Positions 23,816 to 34,240 of a stretch of 64,000 bases of DNA are shown here, one piece after another; within the stretch, counting starts at the first letter, position 1, and every line of letters begins with the position of its first letter. Made by a program: the position numbers and the translations under genes. The notes under the pieces are model-generated. The model worked only from the letters and a program-made list of their open reading frames with translations, was not told the DNA's origin and made no database searches. Source of the stretch: Amborella trichopoda (taxonomy: Eukaryota > Streptophyta > Magnoliopsida > Amborellales > Amborellaceae); the NCBI RefSeq assembly GCF_000471905.2, contig NW_006500356.1:1680743-1744742 (forward strand). Reading direction: 5' to 3'.

Positions 23816-24244
23816 TCACTTGAAATGATTGTTGAAATTTCCATACTTCATTCGAACCCATTCTTCCCTCTTTTGGTCATTCATGGTCAAGAAAGTTTTA
23901 CACTTTCTTAGATCATCAGAGAGATTATCGTAAACTATTAATTGCATTTTAGAGTCTAGGAATCCCATCTTCATCATTGCTTCGAAAACATCATTAAACA
24001 CCTGTTCATCCCTATCATTCCCCAGGCTCTTGATAGCTTCGGCAATTTTGCTGAGCTTTTCATCGAAAATTTCATCTAGGGTCATCTTTCGTTTCTGATC
24101 TTTTCTCGTAGGCCATACTCTAAAAGGAATAGGTCTAGTGATACTCTCCACTACCACAACACATGCTGCATAGACACCTAGAAGGGCTGCTTTAAGTTGC
24201 TTGCTCTTCCTAACATCTTCTTCCATGCTATTGTTTGTGGACAT
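23816..24244 (-). CDS. Unrecognised small protein, possibly a Myb/SANT-like transposon-derived C-terminal region
   Basis: The frame is open from 24292. The preferred start is the Met at 24244 (MSTNNSMEEDVRKSK), because the preceding 16 residues read like untranslated sequence. This gives 142 residues. Residues about 17-31 (AALLGVYAACVVVVE) are hydrophobic; the rest is charged and helical, with DEIFDEKLSKIAEAIKSLG, then FEAMMKMGFLDSKMQL, then a C-terminal REEWVRMKYG. The pattern (IAEAI, MGFLD, CKTFL, REEWV) resembles the tail of plant Myb/SANT-like proteins related to PIF/Harbinger ORF1, but the DNA-binding half is absent. It could be a fragment or a last exon. Bases 24293-24780 upstream show nothing to add. 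Confidence 0.42.
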   Translation of the reverse strand: MSTNNSMEEDVRKSKQLKAALLGVYAACVVVVESITRPIPFRVWPTRKDQKRKMTLDEIFDEKLSKIAEAIKSLGNDRDEQVFNDVFEAMMKMGFLDSKMQLIVYDNLSDDLRKCKTFLTMNDQKREEWVRMKYGNFNNHFK

Positions 24245-24789
24245 CTTAGGAATAGATCCTAGATGGAAGAAAGCTATAGTATATGAAACCAAGTAGAAAA
24301 TAAGTAATGTATATGACCATTAAGGTCCATATTCACATAGATAATGAATTGGCAGAAAATGCCACTAATGGAAGAGCATGCCTGATTCCTAATGTCACCA
24401 AGTTATGTGCATGGGTATGACTATAGAAATTGACTGAAGCTATCATAGGACAATAAATTACTCATTATGCAATAAGCAATAACTTCTCGTAGGGTAATCA
24501 CCATCCCACCGGTACTTTGGATGGCAGAGGAAGGGTGGTTCTTATTTCTTACTGAACAGGTCACGAGTTTTTCTCCATTATCAGTCTCCGACCAATTGAT
24601 TGGGCAGTAACAACCCCTCTGACTGTACACTTATTATGATCTTATAATCCTAGTAGTTCCCCTTCCAAGTGTACCCAATGTCTGTGTGTGAAAATTTTAT
24701 TGGATGTGTGCATATGAGCAAAAGGTCGATGTCAAAGTACCCAAATGATTTGACTATACATATAATCTTTTGATTAAAAAACTTTTTTT

Positions 24790-25345
24790 CCAGGACACTA
24801 CTAATATTTGTACTTACCACAAAATATGAGCAAAGCATAGTAGAGAAAAGCTTGGGGTGAGTTCCCAAACCCAGTCATACAAGGGGAGTATGAATTGATG
24901 TTCTAGCATGTCACAATTCAAATATTACAGCAGAAAACCAAGGTGAGTATCCTGCAATAATATCTTAGTTTCTTGCAATCCATAAGGGGTTTCTCTCTCA
25001 AATTTTTTTGGAATGAAACTAGGCGCAGAAATACCACATAAAAGCTTAGGATGAGCCCTAAATCAAGTTGCCCAAGGGGTGTGACAAATCCGTGACTTAC
25101 AAGGTCACGTCTCAAACTATGCTGCAGAAAATACGATAGCACCCTCTACTAAAATCACAATTTCTTTCAATCCACAAGGAGTTTCCCTGTTAAAAATTTT
25201 CCGCGTAAAATTCGAACTCGAAAACACAATAGAAAAACTTGTGGCGGGTTCAAAATCATATTGTTCAATGGGATTATGAATGCATGACTTTCACGTTGCA
25301 ATTTCAGATGGTTTGCATCAAAATTTAGTGCTCCTCTGCAGGAAA
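24790..25345. repeat. Three strongly diverged tandem units of 193-194 bp
   Basis: AAAGCTTGGGGTGAGTTC (24847), AAAGCTTAGGATGAGCCC (25041) and AAAACTTGTGGCGGGTTC (25234) anchor the units at spacings of 194 and 193. Each is followed by the same order of blocks: CAAGGGG...ATGA, TCACA/TCACG, GCAGAAAA, then CAATCCATAAGGGGTTTC or CAATCCACAAGGAGTTTC. The short minus-strand frames in it are not convincing genes. Confidence 0.65.
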
Positions 25346-25929
25346 GAAACAAAAACAGGCATCTATAAAGTTACATAGTGCAGCAAAGGGGAACATATGG
25401 TAAATGTTAGCAATCAAGCATTCCTAAAAAAGCCTGGTGCATGCTTTAGATGTGATTAGTTATATATGCAGGTGCCCTGCCAAGAGCAATATCAAAGACA
25501 TTCCACCATGATATACTTTTACTAATCACAATTTGGTACCACTAATTCAAGGAATTGAGAGTTTTATTTAGCTCTACTAAATAGCAAAATGGATAGAGCA
25601 AACGACCCATAGAAGAACAGGAATATGAGACTTTTAATCCCATGCCAAAACCAGAGCTAGAGACAGATCTTATAACAACGAAGAAAGTCCTCTGTTTACC
25701 CTCACCTGAAGGCTATACTAATCAGTTTCTATACATGATGCAAATAGGACTATATATAAAGGTTTCAATTTTTGGGAATGCCCCTTTTGTGAATTCTAAT
25801 GATCATACCATGAATTTTCCAGAAACTAAACCATTGTCGAAGGAATCACAATAAATAAGGAAAGGAAAAATATAGACAAGGAAAAATAAAGTGGATGACT
25901 AAATAAGACAAGGAAAAATAGAGAAAGAA

Positions 25930-26575
25930 AAAAAGTACAGAAGTCACAAATCACCAGACACAACATTGTGTTCTTTGATGAGGAAGACAACATTGTCTTC
26001 TTCGATGTCCATAAAAATCACATAAAAAGCAAACAAGAAATCCCAAAAAAAAAGCAATTGACCGAAAAAAATACAGAACTCACAGATCATCAGACACAAC
26101 ACTGTGTTCTTCAATGAGGAAGACAAGACTGTCTTCTTCGATGTCAATAAAAATCACATAAAAAGCAAACAAGAAATCCAAAAAAAAAAATCCATGGACC
26201 TAAAAAATCACAGAACTCACAGATCAACAGACACAACACTGTGTTCTTCGATGAGAAAGAAAACACTGCCTTCTTCAATGCCAATAAAAATCACATAAAA
26301 TGCAAGCAAGAAATTCCTTAAAAAAAGGCCATTGACCCCCCAAAATTACAGAGCTCAAATATCATCAGACACAACATTGTGTTCTTTGATGAGGAAGAGA
26401 ACACTATCTTCTTCGATGTCAAAAAAATCACATAAAAAGCAAACAAGAAATCACCCAAAAAAATAGACGTTGACCACCCAAAATTACAGAGCTCACGGAT
26501 TATCAGACACAACACTTTGTTCTTCGATGAAGAAGATATTACAGATATCACAGATCATCAGACAATAAATCCCTA
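25930..26575. repeat. Tandem array of 136-138 bp units, four full copies plus a partial
   Basis: CAGACACAACA(T/C)TGTGTTC starts at 25955, 26091, 26228, 26366 and 26504, with a truncated unit at 26559. Spacings are 136, 137, 138, 138 and 55. Each unit carries two small dyads, ACACAA-CA-TTGTGT and GAAGACAA-CA-TTGTCTTC (best in unit 1), then AATCACATAAAAAGCAAACA and an A-run. Open frames through it break because the period varies. Confidence 0.85.
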
Positions 26576-26970
26576 AAAAGAGTTTCATAGAGATAGTTCT
26601 AGCTATAATAATAGGAATCCCCAAAAAAATCTTAACTAAAAATGCCACAAATCTTATGGATTCTCCAAAAAACAACCACAAATCACATAAATTGGCCAAA
26701 AAGCATCCATTAATAAACATATCTCGAAATCATGGGGAAAAACTCAAAGATTGAAGAACCAGCAAAACCCTAGCAAGAGAAATGGGTTTAAAAAAAAAAA
26801 ACAAAATGAACTAGCGTTTTTTCCCCATTTCATGGAAAGAAATTCAATACGCTCCTCAAAAACCAACCTGGAGCTCTGATTTTAATGGCCGACGGAAGGT
26901 TGGTGACTCTCAGAAAACCCAACAACAATGGAGCTCGAACTGCTGATGATGCTGCAAGCAATGGATTTTT

Positions 26971-27115
26971 CTAGCTCTTGGATTATATTTCTGTGAGAAA
27001 TGAGCACAACAAGCTCGCCTAGCTTTTGGATTATATTTCTGTGAGAAATGGGCATGACAAGCTCATTCTAGCTCTTGGATTATATTTCTGTGAGAAATGG
27101 GCACGACAAGCTCGC
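26971..27115. repeat. Three tandem copies of a 48-49 bp unit
   Basis: TTGGATTATATTTCTGTGAG starts at 26978, 27026 and 27075, each followed by AAATG(A/G)GCA(C/T)(A/G)ACAAGCTC. The copies are nearly identical, so the expansion is recent. Confidence 0.9.
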
Positions 27116-27139
27116 CGCGGACGACTTCAATGGCAGAGA

Positions 27140-27143
27140 GAAA

Positions 27144-27189
<46 letters not shown>

Positions 27190-27350
27190 GAATAAAATAA
27201 ATAAGAAGAACGAACGAACGACGAGACATAGTACGTACCGTTTACGGTTACGGAACGGTAACGTAACGGTTACGGTTACCGTACGTTAGTTAGTACGTNN
27301 NNNNNNNNNNNNNNNNNNNNNNNNNNNNNNNNNNNNAGAGAGAGAGAGAG
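27140..27350. repeat. (GA)n tract, GTTACG-type palindromic sequence and a 38-bp gap
   Basis: GA repeats at about 27140-27188 are followed by AGTACGTACCGTTTACGG-type sequence made of GGTTACG/CGTAAC blocks (27230-27298). N runs from 27299 to 27336, then GA repeats resume. The block is highly self-complementary and unlike anything nearby. It may be genuine or an artefact of the gap edge. Confidence 0.8.
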
Positions 27351-27419
27351 GAGCAATAAAAAAATATAGAAAAGGCAACAGGCAGCATTGTAAGCCCTTT
27401 TTAGGGCCGACGGAAAACT

Positions 27420-27518
27420 AGGTTTGGGCCCCTTGTATTGAGTCAAACACCCCAACATACCTCAAAACCTGGTTTTGCAAAACTTGATTTTGGGTATCCA
27501 GGTTCCCCAAACGACCTA
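27420..27518. mobile_element. Short MITE-like element beside the F-box remnant
   Basis: The ends are GGTTTGGGCCCCTTGTATTG and, read on the other strand, GGTCGTTTGGGGAACC, giving an imperfect inverted repeat. The interior CTCAAAACCTGGTTTTGCAAA is shared with 23160-23190. It begins just beyond the stop of the F-box remnant. Confidence 0.4.
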
Positions 27519-27524
27519 AAGGTT

Positions 27525-28219
27525 TTAAGTTTTGGAGTTGCAAGAGAAGAGGGTGGGTTGGTAAGGCACGACACTGCCGACAAAGCCACCGGGATGATCA
27601 TCTTTAAGCATCTTGAGCTGGTGACTTCTAACATTATAAGCATACACCTTGCCATTCCTTCTGAAGAAGAAGTTCTCACCAAGTAAAAGAAAAGGATAAA
27701 CCCCAGGTCCCAAATTCCTCAACACGATTCCACCAATATGTTTGAGCCCATGGCCAATATCTTGAAATTGCAAGTGCTTGGCTGGAAATAAAGGCCGACA
27801 GTCTTCAACAGGAAATCATCACCAGCACTTGGAAGGGGCCTGAATTTGCAGGTTGCTGAGTTGCCAATGAAAAACAAGTGAGAGAAAGAAGAAATTAAAC
27901 ACACCATTCCATGACCGCAAGCCCTGTATCTCAGGCCACCTTGGGGGTGGAATCTCAGTTTTCGGGAGACTGAATTGCTGGCATCGTCAATGTAATTGAG
28001 AGAACGGTTGTCCTCGAAGATGTACGATGTGGATGGGGAGATAGAATGGGCTATCTTGAATGAATGAGAGGAAAGAAGTTGATTCCATGATTTGCAGACA
28101 GCTTTGAACCTGAGGATAGATTCAACTGGAAGCAATACGAGGATATTAATCATCAGTTCTTGGGGGAGATTACAAGCAAGGGAAGCCATCCGCGAACTCT
28201 GACCTAATTCCATTGCCAT
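27525..28219 (-). pseudogene. F-box protein gene remnant with a frame break and missing middle
   Basis: Translation starts at 28219 (MAMELGQSSRMASLACNLPQ). Residues about 16-56 form an F-box with LPQELMINILVLLPVESILR and FKAVCKSWNQLLSS. F-box proteins are the substrate-choosing subunits of SCF ubiquitin ligases. This frame closes at 27719 after 166 residues (NFKILAMG, then a short tail). From about 27773 to 27525 another frame continues as GIVLRNLGPGVYPFLLLGEN...VYAYNVRSHQLKML, which looks like the C-terminal end of the same type of protein. Together they give only some 230 residues, against roughly 400 usual for F-box proteins with an associated kelch-like domain, so the central part seems deleted at a junction near 27730-27770. 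It is probably non-functional, though the truncated 166-residue product cannot be excluded. Confidence 0.68.
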
Positions 28220-28298
28220 TTCCTCAACTCGTATGAGGAAAGAAGTTGATTCCCTAAAGTCTGGATTCTGGATTTTGCAAGGAGGGATTCTCTCTCTG

Positions 28299-28311
28299 TA
28301 TATATATATAT
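28299..28311 (-). promoter_or_regulatory. TATA-like run upstream of the F-box remnant
   Basis: TATATATATATA lies 80-92 bp upstream of the ATG at 28219 on the minus strand, followed by a GAGAGAGAATCC leader. The position suits a core promoter, but a dinucleotide run alone is weak evidence. Confidence 0.35.
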
Positions 28312-28419
28312 GAGGAGCACCAACACTTCAATTCGTTCCTTACAAGACCTGCGAGACTCGTCTGTTGGCATGCATTACCCCGCAGCACCTGTAAAGAACT
28401 CTACGGGTACCCCAATTAT

Positions 28420-28811
28420 GGGTGTGGTTTCTATAAGGTTGCAACCTTAAACAATCAAATTAAGGCACACCTCCAAATTTTATCATAACATGTACTTTCG
28501 CTATAAAAAATTCTTAGGATTATCCTAAAATCTAATTTCATATCTAATTAGAAAATTTAAAATTCCAAAAATGCTTAAAATCAAGTAGATCTATAAATAT
28601 ATGAAAATCTTGAAAATTGACGGTCTTGATAATGTGTTGCAAGATGCACTATTTATGGGATTCAAAAACTTTTTTCTTTCATATTCATAGATCTCGATGT
28701 CGAGATGATCAATTAGAGGGTTTTTCAAAATTAAAACAACATTTTCGATAGATTTTTGAGGTGCATCTGTGATTCTACATTTTAAGGTTGCAACCTTATA
28801 TAAACTTTTCC
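28420..28811 (+). mobile_element. MITE family M1, best-preserved inverted repeats
   Basis: The left end CTATAAGGTTGCAACCTTAA and right end TTAAGGTTGCAACCTTATAT are nearly perfect inverted repeats. The interior is collinear with the other copies. The flanks CAATTATG and CATTATG suggest a target duplication that lost one base. Confidence 0.75.
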
Positions 28812-28830
28812 CATTATGCATTTATTTATT

Positions 28831-28883
28831 GGGTGCGGTTTGGCCTAAACAATCAAAGAGCACACCTTTAAATGGCATCGACA
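28831..28883 (+). mobile_element. MITE family M1, left-end fragment cut by the LINE
   Basis: GGGTGCGGTTTGGCCTAAAC, then CAATCAAAG, CACACCTTTAAATGGCATCGAC matches the first 50 or so bases of M1, with an 8-base deletion. It stops where the LINE 3' end begins. The rest of the M1 copy was not found at the other LINE edge. Confidence 0.5.
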
Positions 28884-28884
28884 A

Positions 28885-29340
28885 TTTCTTTTTTTTCCAC
28901 TGCCTGATTTCCTTCCCTTCCAAATATGCTTCCATGAGGCGTGCATATCCCTGCAAGTATAGTGAATCTCATAAAAAATGTGTGCCAAGTTCCAAGGGGG
29001 TGGAGAAAATTTAGAGGCCCAAGCAATAACATTTTTGGAGTTTCCTTCAATTATGAGAGACTCAAATAAGTTTGAGGCATCCAAGAAAGGCAGTTGCTTC
29101 TATCTCCATTGAATCGGAATGTCCAATGGGTTTGGATAGGGATGCAAGAGTAGTGCCAGTGCTATTCTTGAGGATTGCCCCTATCCCAGCAGGTCCCGGG
29201 TTTCCTAGCGAGCAACCATCGAAGTTTAGTTTGAGTAGACCTGGATCAGGGGATAGGTCCAGGGTTTCCTAGCGAGCAACCATCGAAGTTTAGTTTGAGT
29301 AGACCTGGATCAGGAGGCCTCCAACATGAACTTCGTGATA
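28885..29340 (-). pseudogene. LINE RNase H domain, disrupted
   Basis: FDGCSLGNPGP, the RNase H strand with the first catalytic Asp, is visible near 29287-29255. EGNSKNVIAWASKF and a final GREGNQA follow in shifted frames, like the usual REGNxxAD end. A 64-bp tandem duplication (29191-29254 and 29255-29318) repeats the first catalytic motif and shifts the frame, since 64 is not a multiple of 3. Confidence 0.7.
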
Positions 29341-29648
29341 TGCCTTTGATGTTATTTTGTAAGATGGTCGTCCTATCATTGAAGAAAACTGCATAAAGAA
29401 GACCTTTAAAGTCTTTGTGATTGGTTGCCAAAACACTAAAGAGGATTTGAGCTTGGCAAAGCAAATTGGGTATGTGGATGAGACTCCCTTGAAGGTTCTA
29501 TTGTTTCTCTCAATCCATATGGCCCACATTATTGCTGCCACCACAGATTTCCAAAGAATAATCCCTAGTTTTGCCCATGGGGAAGGTTGGATGCTTGATA
29601 GGATTTGGGGAACCGTGGCTGGAAGTACCCATTTAACACCAAACAGAT

Positions 29649-31780
29649 TTAGTACTTACCCCAAATGGAAAAATCATACGGACAGTGTAGGAACAGGTGG
29701 TCATTTGTTTCATCTTCTTCCAAGCCGAGGGCACATCTGTTCACTAGGGGTAGGCCTCTTCTTTGCAGCCAATGCATAGTGAGTACCCTTTGCCAAAGGG
29801 CAATCCACATAAAGGTCATGAGCTTGGGGAGTGAGATAGATCCCCATGCCTTAGCCACTATGAAGGGTGGTGCATAAGGAAAAGTTGGGGGAGAAGTGAG
29901 ATAACAATAAGAAGAGGAAACCAAGAAGACATCAGAGGCTCTAGGTGACCAAATTAACTGGTCTTTCTCCAATTGGATGGATGAAACAACTGTGAAGAGC
30001 CACCGATAATTCAAGAAAGGCTAAGATTTCGAGCTCACTCAGAGGTCTTCTGAAACTAGGGTTCCATGAACGAGACTAAGAGTCATCTCATCGGCCAATA
30101 AGGAGTCTTGGTGGTGAGCTAGAGAGAAAATGTTGGGGTAACTATCCTTGAGGGGTATAGGGCCAAGCCAAACGTCATACCAGAAACGAACATGGATGCC
30201 CCTCCTTGGGTGAATGCGAGTGCAATTACTGAAAGAATCGTAGGAGGAGCGAAGTGATCTCCAGAAATCAGAGGCTCTGGAGTGATTCCTAAATTCAGGG
30301 ACACATGGAGAAGATGGGATACGGTATTTGTGTCTAATAATATCGATCCATAGTTGGTCAGTTTGAGTAGATAAGCGCCAGCACCAATTGACAAGTAAGG
30401 CTAGATTCAGTTTCCTCAGTAATCTCATGCCTAACCCCCCTTGTCTTTTCGGTTGGCAAAGCTTGTCCCAGGAAATCAAAGGATATTTGTGGTTATTTCC
30501 AACTCCTGACCAGAAAAACCTCCGTATAAGCAGTTCAATTCTTGTCATTATGGCAACTGGCATATGGAAGATAGACATTTGGAAGACAGGAATGTTGGCT
30601 ACGGTGGCTTTAATAAGGGTCGTCCTTCCTGTCAGAGAAAGAAAATGGCCTTTCCATCCTACCAATTTCCGGTCAACTTTGTCTAAGATGTGGGACCAAA
30701 AGCGTTGCTTTGGTTTTCCCACACACAGAGGCAGTCCTAGGTAAGCGGAGGGCAGATCTTGAGCCGTGCAACCCCATCATTTTGGACTTCTTGAAGTTGA
30801 CTTTGAACCCCATTGTGAACTCAAAGCATCCTAGAAACAGTAAGAGGCAGTCTGCTTCCTCGGGATCAGCATTGCAGAAAACCAGGGTGTCGTCTGCGTA
30901 TTGAAGATGCGAGACGACAGTGCCCTGATTTCCGAAAGAAAACCCATGTAACATGTCAGCTTCACAAACGATTGGCTAAAGACCTTCATCAAGATGGCAA
31001 AGAGGAAATGAGACAGTGGGTCTTGGGTCTTAATCCCCTAGAGGAGGGGAAGTAGCCCTTGGGTGACCCATTCATTAGGATAGAGAAGTAGGGATTGGAG
31101 TAGCAAGCTTTCATCCATAACCTCCATTTCCTACCGAATCCCATTCTGGCTTGGGTTTCATCTAGTATGGCCCAATCAACATGATCATATGCCTTTTCCC
31201 AGTCCAGTTTAATAATAAGGCCTGGGATTTTGCTAAGGTGCCTAGAATGCACGCATTTATGGGCTACAACAGCCCCATCCAAAATCGGTATGTCTTTGAC
31301 AAACGCACTCTGAGAAGTGTAGATGTCAAAAGGCAGGACCTCTTTAAGACGAGAGGCTAGAACCTTTGAGATGATTTTGTATGTGGAGTTCACTAGGCTG
31401 ATCGGTTTGATATGTTCAGCCCCTTCAATCTTTCGGACCAGCGTTAAAAAGGTGGCATTCATGGCTCGGTGGATGATACCCCTTGAGTGGAACTCTGAGA
31501 ACAGAGCCAAGAAATCACTACAAAAGGAATCCCAGCAAATTTTGAATGGGGCAACAGGGAACCCGTCTGGTCCAGGGGCTCTATCTGGATCCAGGTCCGA
31601 AATGGCTGCAAGAATCTCTTTTTTAAGGAAGGGTCTTTCCAACCATGAAGCTTTGTCGGGTGGGAGGGTACGGAAGGAGAGATTCCCCATGGTAGGCCTG
31701 GGTCCTTGAGGTGCAGAGAATAAATTAGCGAAATAAAACAGAATGGCCTCTTCAATCGTGATCCAGCATTCTATCCCCAT
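29649..31780 (-). pseudogene. LINE reverse transcriptase and zf-RVT region, disrupted
   Basis: 31780-30989 holds the RT fingers and palm: DRAPGPDGFPVAPFK, KPISLVNSTYKIISKVLASR, then IIKLDWEKAYDHVDW with the first catalytic Asp. 30954-30673 holds HLQYADDTLVF, so the YADD box (30889-30900) is intact. 30722-30039 continues with GRTTLIKATVANIP and FFWSG, then KRQGGLGMR. 30014-29649 is zf-RVT (SLPKLMTFMWIALWQRV, then NDHLFLHCP). The domains fall in at least four frames. Confidence 0.82.
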
Positions 31781-31974
31781 CCATGAGATGGGAAATGGAA
31801 TCCATGCATCTGCAGTTAGTTGTCTTATGGACGATATTAAGGTCTACCAACTTGAGCCACTTAATCGTAGATCTTTGGAACCAGAATATCTCCTCTTTCT
31901 TGAGAATATTTTGGTAATCCAATTTGAGCCGAGATCTACACTGATGCTCTGAGTCGGATAGGGGTCTGGCTTCT

Positions 31975-32914
31975 TCAATGAGATCTAATTATTTGATTGA
32001 TGAAAGAGTGGAATTCTTTTGGGATCCAAAAGATCCTGATAGACTTCTGCTCCAAGTTTGAGGGTGGTTTTAAGGAGTTGTAGTTATCTTTGCAATCTAA
32101 AACCTGCCATCCTACAACAGAGTTGCTAAGGGATAGCCACCAATCAAGGAATAGGGAGGAGAGCAACTGTTCTTCCAACCAAGCCATCTCAAATCTGAAA
32201 GGTTTAATTCCTCGCAGTACCGGATGGGTATCAAGTAAAAGAGGCCAGTGGTCTGAGGTGGGTTTGGGCATGACTGAGACATGTGAGCCTGCAAAAGTAT
32301 CGTCTCAGTCAAGGGAGACGATTTAACGATCAAGTTTGGATAACGAAGGGTTGAGAGAATGGTTAGACCAGGTAAATTGGGTGTCGTGAATAGGTAAGTC
32401 GAGGAGATTGTTTTGGGCTACGAAGCCCGAAAACTTTGCATACCCGGGGTTATTCTAGAGGAAGTATTCATTTCAAAGGAACAGGTCACATTGAAATCTC
32501 CTCCCAAGCACTAGATGGGGTGGGGCAGGGAGGCTATACTGTTGAGCTCGTCCCAGAAAGAAGGTCTAAGAGCGTCTAGGTTTGGACCGTAGACGGCTGA
32601 GAGTTTCCAAGCTAGCTCGTCTCAGTTTCTGGATAAGATAAGAGAGACAGAGAAAATGGCAATGGAAGCTTGCTACATGGAGTGGACATTGGGATCCCAG
32701 ATCACCCATATGCCCCCCGAAGCCCCGTTAGCAGGAAGTGCTTTCCATTGGCAAGGGCGACAGCCCCAGATCTGTCTAATGTGCTGCAAGTTAGGCACAG
32801 GCATCTTAGTTGCCGTGAGGGCAAGAATGGAGGGATTGTATCTGTGACAAAAATCCCTGCCTTTTTTTTGTTCGGGAGGCCTAACCCGTGAATATTCCAA
32901 GAAAAGATAAACAT
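31975..32914 (-). pseudogene. LINE endonuclease (EEP-type) region, disrupted
   Basis: The frame from 32914 opens FIFSWNIHGLGLPNKKK, the usual start of a plant LINE AP-like endonuclease (WNxxGL). The frame near 32271 holds PTSDHWPLLLDTHP, matching the C-terminal SDHxP/L catalytic motif, followed by FRFEMAWLEE. The middle is broken into other frames. Confidence 0.7.
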
Positions 32915-33384
32915 TAGGACAGGCGTGGGAGGGCAGAGATCCTAGGGGATTGTCTCACCAGAGACCCTTGAAGAATAGGGTAAGGGATGTTAAGAGGCAG
33001 AGTTGTTACACAGTCATTGTTGATACTGCATGCCAGATTTTCCACTTCCCTTTACCTTTACGACTTACCCTGAATATGGCTGGGGTTTTGGACTTGAAGA
33101 ATTCGTGAAAGGTCCTTTAGGTCTGGAGTATGGGAATCCCATGACGTCCGTGACATGGTGTTATCTTCCCTTAGGCTCAGTCCATCCTATCGACGAAGGA
33201 GGAGTCAACTGCCATAGGGGAAGGCGTGGAGGCCAAAGAGGAGGTGGAAGAGGCAGGACCCTGAGCATTCCCTGTCACCGATGAAACTTCCTCCGAAGAG
33301 GGAGCTTGCTGAGAGGGTGACTTCGCCTCGAGGATAGGCAAACCAATTGGGGTGACGTCATCCTGAGGGTTGGCCTGAAGATTG

Positions 33385-33461
33385 CAGCTTCTTCGCCTAA
33401 GAATTGTAAGGGGGGGAGCTTCTTCGTCTAAGAAATTGTAAGGGGGGGGGGGGGGGGGGGC
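33385..33461. repeat. Short duplication ending in a 20-base G run
   Basis: GAGCTTCTTCGYCTAAGAA(A)TTGTAAGGGGG occurs twice in tandem. The second copy ends in about 20 consecutive G (33442-33461). It lies in the 5' coding part of the LINE. The G run could form a quadruplex and may be miscounted in sequencing. Confidence 0.85.
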
Positions 33462-34240
33462 AACCAGAGACTTCCAGAAGATAATCCAAAAGAAGGAATG
33501 GGAGCGGGAGAAATCGAGTAGGGGAGCGACACAAGGATGTGGTCACCGCTATAGGGGTCTGCGGGAAACCCAATCAGAATGGGAGGAGAAGGCATCAGAG
33601 AGTCAAAGGTATAAGGCTCCATGGTGGTGGTAACGGAGTCGGGAGGAATGGGTGAACCAAGAGGAGAGTCGAGGTTCACCAGTGGTGGAGAAGTGGGGCG
33701 AAGAAGGGAGTAGGGGGGGACAATCTTAGAAGGGGGAGGCAGAGGTTCAGAGTTGAAGGGTGCGAGAAGGGCAAGGGAAAAAGGGGTAAGCGGGCTGAAA
33801 GAGAGAGAACGTACAAGTAGGGGTTTCACATTGTGGGTTGATGGAACCCCAGGCGGCTGTGGCAAGGGAGAGGGAATGACAGCGGGCTCTCCATTCGACG
33901 AGGGGCAGAGGGGTAGCCGGAGCTTCCATCAGTCGATGCAGCCTAAACGGAAGAGAGGATAGAGGGGGTGAGGGAGCCGAAAATGAAGGAGTGGGTTAGC
34001 GAGGGAATGGAAACTGGAGTTTCCGAGGGGAGGGAAGCCTCGGAAGTGGGTTGGGGGTAGGTGGAGAGAGGGTGGGGGGTACAGAGGGGAGAAGAGGGAA
34101 AGACAGGGACAGGTGGAGTGGGCGGGGGGCTCGAGGAGGACAGGGTACTACAGGCGGCTGTCCAGTGACCTGGGCGGCCCTTGTGTATGTATGTGTGTAT
34201 GGGTGGGTGTTTGGGGCATTGGGGGGTGTTCGGGGGTTGT

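Larger units (their letters stand above)
28885..34240 (-). mobile_element. Near full-length dead LINE (plant L1-type)
   Basis: Read 5' to 3' on the minus strand, the order is: GC-rich leader (34240-33870), Pro/Ser-rich frame (33865-33428), endonuclease (32914 to about 32000), reverse transcriptase (31780 to about 30700), thumb/connection and zf-RVT (30722-29650), then RNase H (29340-28885). This is the plant L1-type order. Stops and frame changes separate nearly every segment, so no protein can be made whole. The 3' end is abrupt: RNase H stops at a short A-run (T-run on +, 28888-28896) with no 3' UTR. Target duplications were not identified, and the 5' boundary is estimated from the change from GC-rich to AT-rich DNA. 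Confidence 0.8.

Noticed and set aside
25930..26575. Regular repeats considered as a CRISPR-like array
   Set aside because: The whole 137-bp unit repeats, including what would be spacers, and the genome is a plant. It is a tandem array.
29417..31709. Plus-strand frames of 90-128 codons
   Set aside because: They are antisense shadows of the LINE reverse transcriptase and zf-RVT region.
33428..33865. Pro/Ser-rich 145-codon frame on the minus strand
   Set aside because: Not taken as a separate gene: it lies in line with the LINE, upstream of its endonuclease, and ends in a poly-Pro stretch caused by the poly-G run. It is treated as part of the LINE.
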